A stretch of 64,000 nucleotides of DNA from Adiantum capillus-veneris (Eukaryota > Streptophyta > Polypodiopsida > Polypodiales > Pteridaceae): positions 6,962,001 through 7,026,000 of the forward strand of contig CM043967.1 of NCBI GenBank assembly GCA_014529385.2, written 5' to 3'. Every line of letters begins with the position of its first letter. The stretch's first letter is position 1. Under the pieces are notes generated by a model. It searched no databases and was not told the DNA's origin. It worked only from the letters and a program-made list of their open reading frames with translations. The position numbers and the translations under genes were made by a program. Shown piece after piece: positions 54,891 through 64,000 of the stretch.

Positions 54891-55472
54891 CATATGCAAT
54901 CATGTGCATTTTGAAGGCATGTGGCTTTACGCAAGATGTTGATATAGGCATAAAAATTTACATTGATATTGTGAGTCCAGGGTTGTTGAAAAATGGAGAG
55001 CAAGAGAACGAGTCTTTCTTTTGTGAGCTCACTTAAAGAATGTGGTAAGAAGAAGTTATGTTCCAAGGCAGTAGCATTCTTGCTAATATTTGCGATAGTG
55101 GGTTACTTGAAACGAATGCATACTTGGGGAATATGTTGGTCAGTATGTATGTCAAGTGTGGTGCACCTATCAAGTCTTTGACAAGGTTAGTGTGCGGGAT
55201 GTCATCTTGTGGAACGCACTGATCGCAGGATATGCCCAGACAAGGCTAGGAAGCTGTGGGCTGTTTTCAACTGGTGCGTAGCAAGGGCCTATCTCTAGAC
55301 GCAATCACCTATGTGTGCATCTTAAAGGCATCCGCATTGTGGCTCTATGCAAGATGCTGATCTAGACACAAAAATTCACGATGATATTGTTAGTCTAAGG
55401 CTGTTGAAAAGGGATGTTGTGCCAATCTATTTTCAGCAGAGGGTCTCTCTCTAGAATCACCTATGTATGAAT

Positions 55473-55655
55473 TCACGTGGGACTAACCATATCAGAGTTA
55501 ATTTTGAAGTCCATATCGGCATCCTGCATAGAGCCACATGCCTTCAAGATGCACGCGTAGGTGAGTTTATCTGGACAAAGGCCCTTACTTTGCATCCGCT
55601 GAAAACAACCTAGAGATTTCTGGCCCTGCTCTTGTTGTGCATATAACGCAATCAA
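55473..55655 (-). pseudogene. Inverted PPR repeat segment
   Basis: Here the coding sense of the PPR repeat is on the minus strand: LGCFQRMQSKGLCPDKLTYA and CILKACGSMQDADMDFKI are read cleanly, while the segments on both sides read on the plus strand. This marks a small inversion within the pseudogene. Confidence 0.75.
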
Positions 55656-56400
55656 TGCTTGGCATACATATCAACCAAAAATTCGCTTCTGATATTGTTA
55701 GACCGAGGGTTGTTGCAAAAAATGTCCTGCTTGGCAATGCCTTGGTCGATATGTACGCCAAATGTGGTGCACTTCCGAAAGCACAGAAAGTGCTTGAGGA
55801 GCTTCCTGTCCGGAACATCATCTCTTGGAGTCTATCAATTGTGGGATATGCACAAGAGGAGTAGGGCAGAAATCTTTAGGTTGTTTTTAGCCGATGCAAA
55901 TTGAGGGCCTCTCTCCTGATGCAATCATGTATGCGTGCATTTTGAAAGCATGTGGCTCTATGCAAGATGTTGGTATGGGCTTAAAAATTCACTTTGATAT
56001 TGTTAGTCAGGGGTTGTTGAAAAAGATGTCGAGCTTGGCAATGCCTTGATTGACATGTTTGCTAAATGTGGTGCAGTTTAGAGAGCACCACAACTTCTCG
56101 ATAAGCTTCCTGTCCGAAGATAGAATGCACCAATGGCAAGATTTACAATCTCATCTAGAAATTGCATGCTGCCAAGATAAGATACTAGTTAAGTTAAAAA
56201 CTCAGGTAGCCTCCCATAAGGGCAGTTTTTCGTAGATGCGATGTTGGCCTCTCTCTTGATTGCAGGATTTGCTCCACAAGGGCAATGCCAGAAACCTCTA
56301 GACTGTTTTCACCAGATGTGAATTGAGGGCTTGGGGCTCTTCGAGAAAGATGTCGTGCTTGGCCGTGCTTTGATCAATATGTATGCCAGATGGGGCGTCC

Positions 56401-57293
56401 CAAAGACTACGAGTTTGTGTATGTGTGTGTGTGAGGTTACGGACGGACCATTCGGAAGATCAACCTACCCTAAGACCACGGACATCAAAACTAATGTAGG
56501 TAATGGTATGCATGATAGAAAAAGTGAATGTGACAATCGACATGTTGGCAGAAGGGATGACGATGACACAACACATAATGGTGGGAAGGTGATGCAACAA
56601 TACAAGAGAGGTCTGGCAACCGATCCATCCAACAATGTGCTTCATGCAGACGACCAATAGCAAAGGTACACTTATATTTCGTGTTTTGGTTTCCTCTATG
56701 TGATCTTAAAAGTTCTTAGATTCCATCATGTATACAATAAAGTAATGAATTTACATTATTTTTATTGAAACTATTTCATATGAAGGTGACAAGGATTAGT
56801 TATGCCCAACAAAGGGACACACGGACAATACACCTTGACATGGCAACGTGGAATGATACATGTCTTTATAAAACATCGGTAATGAGTTCTTTCTTGTACA
56901 ATTATGATATTTTTATAATAAAAAGTCCCTGCAACACTGGAAGAAAAGCATAAGTCCCCTTTCAACACTGGAGGGGATACAAGTGGCGGGGGAAGGACAC
57001 GTTCCTTACGATATCTTTATAAATGTGAAGAACGATGCCGATTCCACACCATACATACGTATGGTTTTTTTTTTTGGGCACAAGCATCTCAAATGCACAT
57101 AATGCATCTTGTTTCGTTTTTATTATTGTATGAAAATGTTTGCATCCACAATCTTTTCATGCAAAATCTCATTTGTACTGCGAGGTCAAAGAGCTTTTGG
57201 CGAAAGCTTCGAGGAAAGATTTTGTTGAGCCTTCATTGAAAGCTATGCCATGCGGTAAAATCCACACCACTATCACTTTTTTAGTTCTTACCA
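56401..57293. other. Intergenic DNA, no gene recognised
   Basis: A short GT run near 56420, then AT-rich DNA. No coherent frame. Confidence 0.5.
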
Positions 57294-57355
57294 TCTATAC
57301 TTCTATATTATATATTAAGGAGACTGGTTTTTTAGTGCCACGTGTCACAATTTCT
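57294..57355 (+). mobile_element. Possible Helitron 5' end, also the distal promoter of the RING gene
   Basis: TCTATACTTCTATATTATAT, then TTAAGGAGACTGG, TTTTAGTGCCACGTGTCA, preceded by A, looks like the 5' end of plant Helitrons (TC start after A, TA-rich lead, CCACGTGTCA). A CACGTG G-box lies at 57339-57344. No matching hairpin plus CTRR end was found downstream before 64000. Confidence 0.35.
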
Positions 57356-57445
57356 TTTATCCGGCTACAGTGAGGACAGTGCGCACGCGGGGGGAGAGAG
57401 AAAAAGAGAGAGGCCGCCGAGCACACTAGTATACATAGTGAAGCA

Positions 57446-57487
57446 ATGAAGGCAAACCAACTCTCGGTGACTTTAGCAGGCCTCTGA
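57446..57487 (+). promoter_or_regulatory. uORF 1 in the RING-H2 gene leader
   Basis: ATG to TGA, 13 codons (MKANQLSVTLAGL), ending about 70 bp before the main ATG, if transcription starts in the GA-rich region near 57390-57420. Confidence 0.4.
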
Positions 57488-57514
57488 CGCGCACACACAA
57501 GTGCGCGTGAGAGT

Positions 57515-57529
57515 ATGGCTTCTCCCTGA
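57515..57529 (+). promoter_or_regulatory. uORF 2 in the RING-H2 gene leader
   Basis: A four-codon uORF, MASP then TGA, 26 bp before the main start, whose product also begins MASP. It could limit initiation at the main ATG. Confidence 0.4.
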
Positions 57530-57555
57530 GCCGCGGGTGTGAAGACCGCTCAGCT

Positions 57556-58971
57556 ATGGCGTCCCCTGCTCCTGCTGCTGCTTCTCCTTCCGCTTCGTGC
57601 TTCTGGTGCCATCAGTGCAATCGCATTGTGAGGCTTCCTTCCCCTTCCGCCCTACTTTGCCCTCTCTGCAGCGATGACTTTGTTGAAGAGCTCAGTTGCG
57701 TCTCTATGCACCGTAGCACTACGTTTTTTCTCTCTGGCGACCCTCATTCTAGAAGCCACAGAGAGGATCATGTCCGTAGCTCTCTCTTCTGGCAGGCCTG
57801 TCAGATGCTCTCTATGTGGAGATCGCAAGGTAGGCAACCTGGACCCAGCGACATTGTGGAGGATGGGCAACGCAGTGGCCATCTCAATGCTTTAGATCCA
57901 TTGTTCAGCAGGAGAGGAGGCAGTCCGGAGACTGGCAGTGAGAGTTTTGAGCTCTGGTTGGGCTTAGGGTCACACCGTAGTGACCCTGCTCCCAGTCTCT
58001 TTGATCGCTTGCAGAGCTTTTTCGGTAGAAGAAGGGAAGGATCAGGCACAAGGCTAGGGTTTGGGGTTGGTTCTCACTACAGTTCGGGCCCTCGGAGTCT
58101 TGTTGATGTGCGGGACTTCCTTCTTGGCCCTGGTGGTGACCTCCTCATTCAACACCTTATGGAAGGTGGTGAAGGGGGGCGAAATGGATCTACCCCAGCA
58201 TCAAAGGCCTCTGTCGAAGCCATGCCCAGTCTTATTATAAGCAAGCCAAGCTTGGATGCAGATGATGTTTACTGTGCTGTTTGTAAGGAGGTTTTTGACA
58301 TTGGATGTGAAGCCAGAGAGATGCCTTGTAAGCACATCTACCATGCTAGCTGCATCCTTCCATGGCTAGCTGTGCATAACTCATGTCCAATATGCAGACA
58401 TAAGATGCCGTCTGAGGTTCGCATTGAAAACCAAGGAAGGGAAGGCTTGGAGATTGCTCTAGCAGAAGGCAACATGAGGACAAGTGGTGAAAGGGGACTC
58501 GCAATTGTTGGAATTCCGGGTATTGGCATACTTGTCCGGTCATTCTTACTTCTTGGCAATGGTGCACATAACGAGGGAACTGTAAGCAATGAATCATCTA
58601 ATATAGATGAAGGAATGCAAACATCAAGTATTGTATCAGATGCCAGTTCCAGACAATTGGAGTTTGGGTATGGTGGTGGGTCTGTTACGTCGGCCTCATG
58701 TCATAATGAAATACATCCATCCGTCAGTGAAACTGTAAGTGCTTTACGACATAGCAGAAGTTTGAGTGTTGCCAGTCAACGGCCTTGTATTCCTTCACGT
58801 GAGGGGAGTGGCGTAGAGAGCGTGTCAGGTAGTCAGCTGACTCCTTATAGGCGTGGCAGAAAGTTTTTGTCGTGGCTACCACAACCTGCTGGTTTTCGTC
58901 GGACGCATTTAGCTAACCGAGCCAATAGGGAAGCTTCAGGTTCAGGCTCTAGGAGGCCTAGCGAACTTTAG
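57556..58971 (+). CDS. RING-H2 E3 ubiquitin ligase, BTL/RNF126-like
   Basis: 471 residues, single exon. The N-terminal zinc ribbon has C18-C21 and C35-C38 (CHQCNRIVRLP, LCPLC). A variable Ser/Gly/Arg-rich middle carries the DPLFSRRG and VDVRDFLLGPGGDLLIQHL blocks typical of the RNF115/126 plant relatives (RDUF/BTL group). The RING-H2 domain is complete: C240, C243, C258, H260, H263, C266, C277, C280, with W270 at the E2-contact position. The C-terminus is Ser-rich, with RRGRKFLSWLPQP. Such proteins transfer ubiquitin from an E2 to substrates, often in stress signalling. The start follows two uORFs. No lesion is visible. Length is somewhat above the usual 300-400 because of the C-terminal tail. 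Confidence 0.92.
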   Translation: MASPAPAAASPSASCFWCHQCNRIVRLPSPSALLCPLCSDDFVEELSCVSMHRSTTFFLSGDPHSRSHREDHVRSSLFWQACQMLSMWRSQGRQPGPSDIVEDGQRSGHLNALDPLFSRRGGSPETGSESFELWLGLGSHRSDPAPSLFDRLQSFFGRRREGSGTRLGFGVGSHYSSGPRSLVDVRDFLLGPGGDLLIQHLMEGGEGGRNGSTPASKASVEAMPSLIISKPSLDADDVYCAVCKEVFDIGCEAREMPCKHIYHASCILPWLAVHNSCPICRHKMPSEVRIENQGREGLEIALAEGNMRTSGERGLAIVGIPGIGILVRSFLLLGNGAHNEGTVSNESSNIDEGMQTSSIVSDASSRQLEFGYGGGSVTSASCHNEIHPSVSETVSALRHSRSLSVASQRPCIPSREGSGVESVSGSQLTPYRRGRKFLSWLPQPAGFRRTHLANRANREASGSGSRRPSEL

Positions 58972-59690
58972 CTATGGAGCTGTTCTTAATGGGGACATTT
59001 GTTCCAATAGTGGAAAGCTGCAGAGGGTAAAGCTATACAAGAGGTGCTTTTTGTCTACTGATTCCTTGCTTTTCTTACTTATCCTTAGGTTGTGAGATTT
59101 TTTGATAACTTATGGGGCAGCAAATGAGATTTGCCAAGGACCCTCTGCTCTTTCTGGAGCATGTCGGTGACTCATGTGCACGTTGCTAAATGTCACCATC
59201 TCTGTTATTGAGTGGTGAATAGCAAGCAATGACAAGGCTAGATATCTGATTTTTGACCATAAAAAAAGATGAGGTATGATACTCTTTGCAAGACTTTTTG
59301 AGGAAGGTTGTAGGCAGCTTGTCTTGATTCCTGTTAGAATTTATGAAAAATTTCTGTGATAAAGTCATTGGGTGGTTCAAGAAGAGTTTGGAAGGGGAGT
59401 GGGGTTGATACTGTATATGGCTGTTCCAAGTCTTATGGCATTGCTTTACTTAGTTCTACTGCTCAATATATGGTTTCATTTGTGATTGGCTGTCAATGGT
59501 CGTGGATGTGAGGGGCCTGGCTAGTCATGTATGTAGTTTTGCCTACTGTCTTTTGATATCTAAAGAAAGGAGTTCTAGAAGGATTAGTTACTACCCTTAG
59601 CATCACAGATGAAGGTTAACCATGGGTGCTCACTGGTGTCACACTTATCAATGTGTTAGAGCATGTTGTGTATTAGAAATAAATTGGGCT
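58972..59690 (+). other. Likely 3' UTR and flank of the RING-H2 gene
   Basis: AT/TG-rich non-coding sequence with an AATAAA at about 59677. The exact polyadenylation point cannot be read. Confidence 0.4.
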
Positions 59691-59930
59691 GGGGATAATA
59701 CCGGCAGGCGTATCGACAATGTGATGAGACTAGAGAGATAGTGACCAAGTGATAATCCTTAATGCCATGAAAGTAATCATTATCCAAACATGATTTTTGC
59801 ATTTTTTGAATGTATATTGAAGAATCCCTTGAGAAAGGGTCAGGATAGAAGTGGTTTCGACTACCTACTAACAATTTGTGTGTGTGTGTGTGATAAATGA
59901 TCATTGATTAAGCTACATTCTAATGAAAGG

Positions 59931-60215
59931 CTACGTATTGGGTGCCTTAGTGCGGCCCATCAGGTCAGCGTAGATGCCGGTGTGACATGCCACCATGTTA
60001 ATTTCCTCCAAGGTGAGCTCCTCGGGAAGAACTAGTAGGTTGATGACCCGCCGAATAACCCTCTTAAGATCGCGTCTTAGGTTGGCTAGGGTGGATGCAC
60101 CAAAGCCGTTCCTTTGGTACCAGTCGTGAGTACTTGGGGAGTTTTGTGCATGAGGTGGCAAAAAGGTGTTGCACGGGGCACCTACGGTGGAAGTAGGTGC
60201 GGGCTCCTGGGCCAA
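59931..60215 (-). CDS. Unidentified ORF
   Basis: About 94 codons with an amphipathic, Arg/Leu-rich part (STLANLRRDLKRVIRRVINL, LPEELTLEEINMVACHTGIY) that reads like real protein rather than noise. No ATG fits the left end well (the frame opens at TTG). It may be an exon or a fragment of a mobile element. I do not recognise a family. Confidence 0.3.
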   Translation of the reverse strand: MAQEPAPTSTVGAPCNTFLPPHAQNSPSTHDWYQRNGFGASTLANLRRDLKRVIRRVINLLVLPEELTLEEINMVACHTGIYADLMGRTKAPNT

Positions 60216-60239
60216 AGGTTAGAATACGCCTTTGAGCCA

Positions 60240-62077
60240 TGTTTCCAGTTGATCAGCCTTTGAGCCATGTATCACTCCCTTTGAGCTATGTTGGACAATC
60301 TTCATTTTGGTTTTTCCTCATCTACCCAAAGCCATTGGCTTTTACAGCATTTATTTACCTTCTCTCATCGATCATCTCAAAGGGGGAGGTAAAGGGGGGA
60401 ATTGTTTGTCTGAAATGGAAGGTAGATAAGCTATCCCATTTCTATTGGTCTACCATTTCTAGCCTAGCTTATCATTTATGGCTACCTCTTGTAGAGGCAT
60501 TTCCATGGGCCTGTATAGAAGAAAAAAAACCCAAGCCTCTTCTACCCTCTTTCTTGTTTGCACCAAGCAACAGTGCGAGAGTTGTCTCTAAGCAAGTGGC
60601 TCATACTTGAGCACCAAAGATGGGATGATTAGGATGCCTACTCTTCAAGCTCAATGGTGGGTTCTCACTCGACTCGTATGAATGGAAGCTTATGTTACCC
60701 TATTTGTTCTATGATCTATGGGTCTACTGGAATCACTAACTTCAAAGAATTGGCCAAGACCTTCACTGGATATGAAATCTTTTTGCTTGATGGTATTTGT
60801 ATCTTTATGTGGTTAAGGTTTTTCATGCCTCATGTGAGCAATACATGTTTTGTATGTTAAATCAGCAAGCCATTGACTGTGGAGGACTCAACAAACAGGA
60901 AAGAATTGACACCAACATGATTTTAAAGCTTGGACTATCAAAGCAAGTTTTCCAAAGCTCATTAAAACCTGTACAGATGCCTAGTGATGTATCTCAAGCG
61001 TCTAGATGAGAGCCGTGTCTCTTGATATGTATTAAGAACACTCTTCGCATCATTTTGGTCTAATAGCCACTGCCTGTATCAATCATATGTGCTTACTCTC
61101 ATGACAGTCATTTCTATTTTCGTTTTGTCATGTCTTATGTCTCAATTTTTGATGTAATGAAGGGTCACTTTTTTCTTTATCTGCAATGCAAAGGGAGGGA
61201 TTAATTACTTTTAAGTTTCCAAAAATGGTCGCATTAAAATGATCTTGTTATGACAAGTGGATACACATGATGCATCTTGGGTGGCAAGGGTTGCATTAGA
61301 GGCTTGCATAAGAGTGTAGGTGGAAGTAATGAAAAAGACCTTAGAACAAGTTTAGACTCTTATCATTCTCTTGGCACTAGATGGATGCAACACAAGTAAG
61401 TGATAGGGGTTCATATACACACACGAAAGGCTTCTAGTTTAGATAATTGTCTTTGACCTTTCTATGCAAACATCGGTGCTTCCCCCCTTGTCATCCCAAT
61501 ACATGTGTGATTTATCACAACGTGCATGGCTTGTAGACCTTGCTAAAAATGCGATGTGCTCAATTAAGGGTGAGACCAATTGCCTGTACAAGGCTTGGAC
61601 TAGACGTAGCTCAAAGGTATTTTCCGAAGTCAAGAAATCCTATATGTGCAACTGAAAATTTTACACGTAGAATAATAAAGTAAGGAGAGGAACTAATACA
61701 AAAACAAGGGGAGATGGATTTTTAAATTAGTGGTCATAGACGTCCCATGTGTATAGCTTATTCCATTGGGGTTGAAACTATCCATAACAATGTGCTTTCA
61801 AACTTAGTTTTGCCTATACTTGACAACACAATAAACATCAATAGATCTCCTATCATTCATAGCAACATGAAAATTGGTTTCGTCCTCTCTTTAAGGAACG
61901 AAACACGAAATCGTTTCTAAACAAACACGAAACAAGGTGATGAAACACCTATTTAAAATTTTACTGGAAATCTTAGGTCTAGTTTTAGAATGTTGTAATT
62001 GACCATATTTTTAGCAAAAAGCAAGTGTTTCTTTTGCGTTCGCATGTGAGAGCGAGCTACAACATGAAGGCATCAAG

Positions 62078-62079
<2 letters not shown>
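60240..62079. other. Intergenic DNA, no gene recognised
   Basis: GCCTTTGAGCCATGT-like phrases repeat at 60228-60280. Several short plus-strand frames (for example 60239-60610) have no family resemblance. Confidence 0.45.

Positions 62080-62127
<48 letters not shown>
62080..62127. repeat. (CT)n microsatellite
   Basis: Uninterrupted CT run at the left edge of the plus-oriented LTR-like repeat. Confidence 0.95.
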
Positions 62128-62130
<3 letters not shown>

Positions 62131-62132
<2 letters not shown>

Positions 62133-63503
62133 TTTACTCATTAGATTCTAAGTATGAAGTCTGGGAAGCTCGAGGTAAAGTTAAAACTTACCAGAGTCAG
62201 TTTAAATTTAACAGGTTTCAGGATTAGCTTCGTGGTACTTTCAAAGCATCATGTTAAAGATTTGTACAGGAGGTGAAGCTCTAAAGCCCAAGGGATGAGT
62301 TTAGCATTTATTAGAGTCCATCTTAATTTAGTAGGTTCTAAATTAACAGGTAGGCTTTAGCCCAAGTTAGCTTCATAAAGCCTCCAAAGGATAGTGCTAA
62401 GGTTTTGTATCCGAGCCAGTAAAATTAAAGGTAAACATATGGTTTTTAACTAGTGCTAAAAAAAAGAAGAAGTTTAAGGTTAGATAAACACCACCAGATT
62501 TGGTAAGTTGACTTTAGTCCCTCTTTACCAAGTTTGGCTAGGCCACATGTCTAAAAAATAGCTTGCATGTGCTTAATGAGTTAAAGGCAAGTGTGTAAAT
62601 GTATGTGTTTCCCAACTAAAGAAAAGTCCAAAATAAGAGGGGGGAACGGAGAGGGGACGAGTTCTTTCAAGAGATTTTTTTGATTGGTTCATGCAACAAG
62701 CATTCCCTTTTGAGATTTTTGGCAAGTGCGAGTAGGGATAAAAGAGAGGGCTCGTGGGACATTTTACACACTTCGTCTCGTATTATCTCTCATTCCCAAG
62801 AGCTCAAGGTAGACAAGGAAGTTTTCTCACACTCCCTCTCACATGGGAGCTCAAGAGTGGGTTTTCTTGCACAAGAACTTGGCTATGGATGCAAATACAA
62901 GCAAGTGATTGCATAAAAGTTCTTTTTCTTTTTAATCTTGTCTACTATTCTAGCTATGCTAAAAGCCTACCCAGGGGTAAATATGTATGAAAAACTTCTT
63001 TGTTGAAGAAATACCTGTTTTCACCCTCATCTACTCAGCAATTGTTTTTGGTGTTTAGGGCTTGGTAACGAGGGTTACACCATGGAATCATGAAGTATTT
63101 CTTTGCTTAAGATATACTTCTTTTCACCCCTCGTCTACCTCTTACCCCGTAGTTTGTTCTCGTGTTTAGGGCTTACACCATGGAATCATGAAGCTCATCA
63201 TCCTTTTGATTTGAGGAAAGCTCCGCAAGAGCACAAGATTGTATTGTAATCATAGCTCTCATTGAGAGAATTATAATACAAAATCTTTATGGAGGGGAGA
63301 TCGGCTCCAAGCAAATCCAGTCCTCAACAAGTTGTTAATCTTAATTGTGTGATTTACTTCATGTTATGTGCATGAATTTGGTGTTCTAGTGTGTAAAATG
63401 CACAATGAAATCAACGCAGCACAATTTGAAGTTCTCTCTCTAAAGAATCCTCTTAAAGGAAAACTCCTCTTTCATAATCTATTTTCAGTGTGATCCTATG
63501 ATA
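62131..63503 (+). repeat. LTR-like repeat, copy D (plus orientation)
   Basis: Reverse-complement match to copy A (2100-3350): TTAAATTTACTCATTAG, GGGCTTACACCATGGAATCATG, GAATTATAATACAAAATC and GTGTTCTAGTGTGTAAAAT. It is followed by a degenerate primer site at 63505, so it may be the 5' LTR of an element that continues past the window. Its start is blurred by the CT tract. Confidence 0.5.
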
Positions 63504-63504
63504 T

Positions 63505-63516
63505 TGGTATCGAAGC
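63505..63516 (+). promoter_or_regulatory. Degenerate tRNA-Met-type primer-binding site
   Basis: TGGTATCGAAGC compares with the common TGGTATCAGAGC plant LTR-element primer site, with two changed positions. The flanking CCTATGATAT suits a decayed LTR end. Confidence 0.4.
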
Positions 63517-64000
63517 TAATGTTTCTCTTTTCTTACCTAAGAAGAGAGGTCCTTGAGTAATCTTTGAAAGGTTTGAGTTGTTCATTGTTGCAATAAGTTA
63601 AGTAGGAATGGATTTATTATCTCGGTGAGCATGCTGCTTGCAAGGTACATGAGACACCATCAAGAACTATGGCTTAAAAATTATTGAGTTATTAGCCGCT
63701 CGATAGGAATCAGTGTCAACGTGGCACTGTTAAACCCACTCGACTACTTTTTGTAATTACAATATATTAAACCACGGATGTAGTCACTTTAGTGCTTATT
63801 TTCAAGGGTTAAGAGGAGGAGCAGTCGAGGTTTTGAAAGTTTTGAAAGTGCCAAAGAAAGAGCTAGCATACACATAAAAGAAACCATAATCAAGACACAA
63901 CATAATCAAGAGAATATAATTAACATTGATAACGTGGATTTAGCACATGGTGTAACCATTGATGATTGTCGAAAAGTTGTCAACTGTCTTGTTGGCAAGC
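63517..64000. other. Possible internal start of an LTR element, no frame
   Basis: No gag-like frame opens before the window ends; AT-rich sequence only. Confidence 0.35.

Larger units (their letters stand above)
53267..56400 (+). pseudogene. PLS-class PPR protein pseudogene, rearranged
   Basis: The first piece (53267-53941, 224 codons) has PPR repeats: YLRKHGLEADIYLGNYLVPM, AQEVFDWLPYRNEHSWNSLL, ALILYKKMQEDPLHPNGHTF, LVGSALVHMYAKCG. A 1-bp loss near 53897 shifts the frame, after which DAITWTSLIAGYVKLG is readable. Downstream are many broken repeats with KACGS, NALVDMYAKCG and ELPVRNIISW motifs up to about 56400. A block is duplicated (53985-54215 and 54660-54890) and one repeat is inverted (55473-55655). 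No E or DYW domain was found. PPR proteins normally bind organellar RNA; this one cannot encode a full protein. Confidence 0.85.

Overview
This looks like nuclear DNA of a land plant, most probably a leptosporangiate fern. The signs are a PPR gene relic with the repeat wording typical of fern PLS-class PPR proteins (KACGS, VDMYAKCG, WNSLLSG), plant-type Ty3 retrotransposons with tRNA-Asp or tRNA-Met style primer sites, long CT/GA/GT microsatellites, a plant NPF transporter relic and an intronless BTL-type RING-H2 gene. The species assignment is inference. Only two genes look intact: a Pol II subunit RPB4 gene (52548-52970, +) and a RING-H2 E3 ligase gene (57556-58971, +). Most of the rest is repeats and gene relics.

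Left part (1-17900): intergenic DNA, LTR-like repeats (about 2100-4745), then a head-to-tail duplication of about 4.8 kb (copy 1 3823-8623, copy 2 8624-13407). Each copy carries a decayed gene with a TATA box, a 390-bp MITE with GATGT target duplications, a coiled-coil ORF and a histone H3-like pseudogene not reported by simple ORF calling. A broken transposase-like gene follows (14542-16660, -).

Centre (about 17905-45151): two nested Ty3-type LTR retrotransposons, both on the minus strand. The outer one is a chromovirus-like relic (3' LTR ending at 19393, 5' LTR 44187-45151). Its chromodomain coding region is split by a 19.5-kb inner element (19933-39411) bounded by TGTTGG...TAACA LTRs and a perfect 5-bp target duplication (GTTCT). 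Read 5' to 3' on the minus strand, the inner element has: LTR, tRNA-Asp-type PBS, a 1.8-kb leader with four copies of a 24-bp palindrome, gag with two zinc knuckles, protease, RT, RNase H, two successive HHCC zinc domains, integrase core, a second retropepsin-like domain in the integrase C-terminal frame, a spacer with three more palindromes spaced exactly 285 bp apart, a long ORF3 (plant-transposon-like domain plus coiled coils), polypurine tract and LTR. The palindrome set and the integrase-protease fusion are the most unusual signals in the window.

Right part (45152-64000): a probable Helitron 3' end, a 124-bp CT tract, an NPF (NRT1/PTR) transporter pseudogene with an inverted partial copy, compound microsatellites, a tRNA-like SINE head, the RPB4 gene, a rearranged PPR pseudogene, a possible Helitron 5' end just upstream of the RING-H2 gene, and finally a plus-strand copy of the LTR-like family seen at the left edge, with a degenerate tRNA-Met-type primer site. 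The two intact genes are ordinary cellular genes with no obvious functional link.
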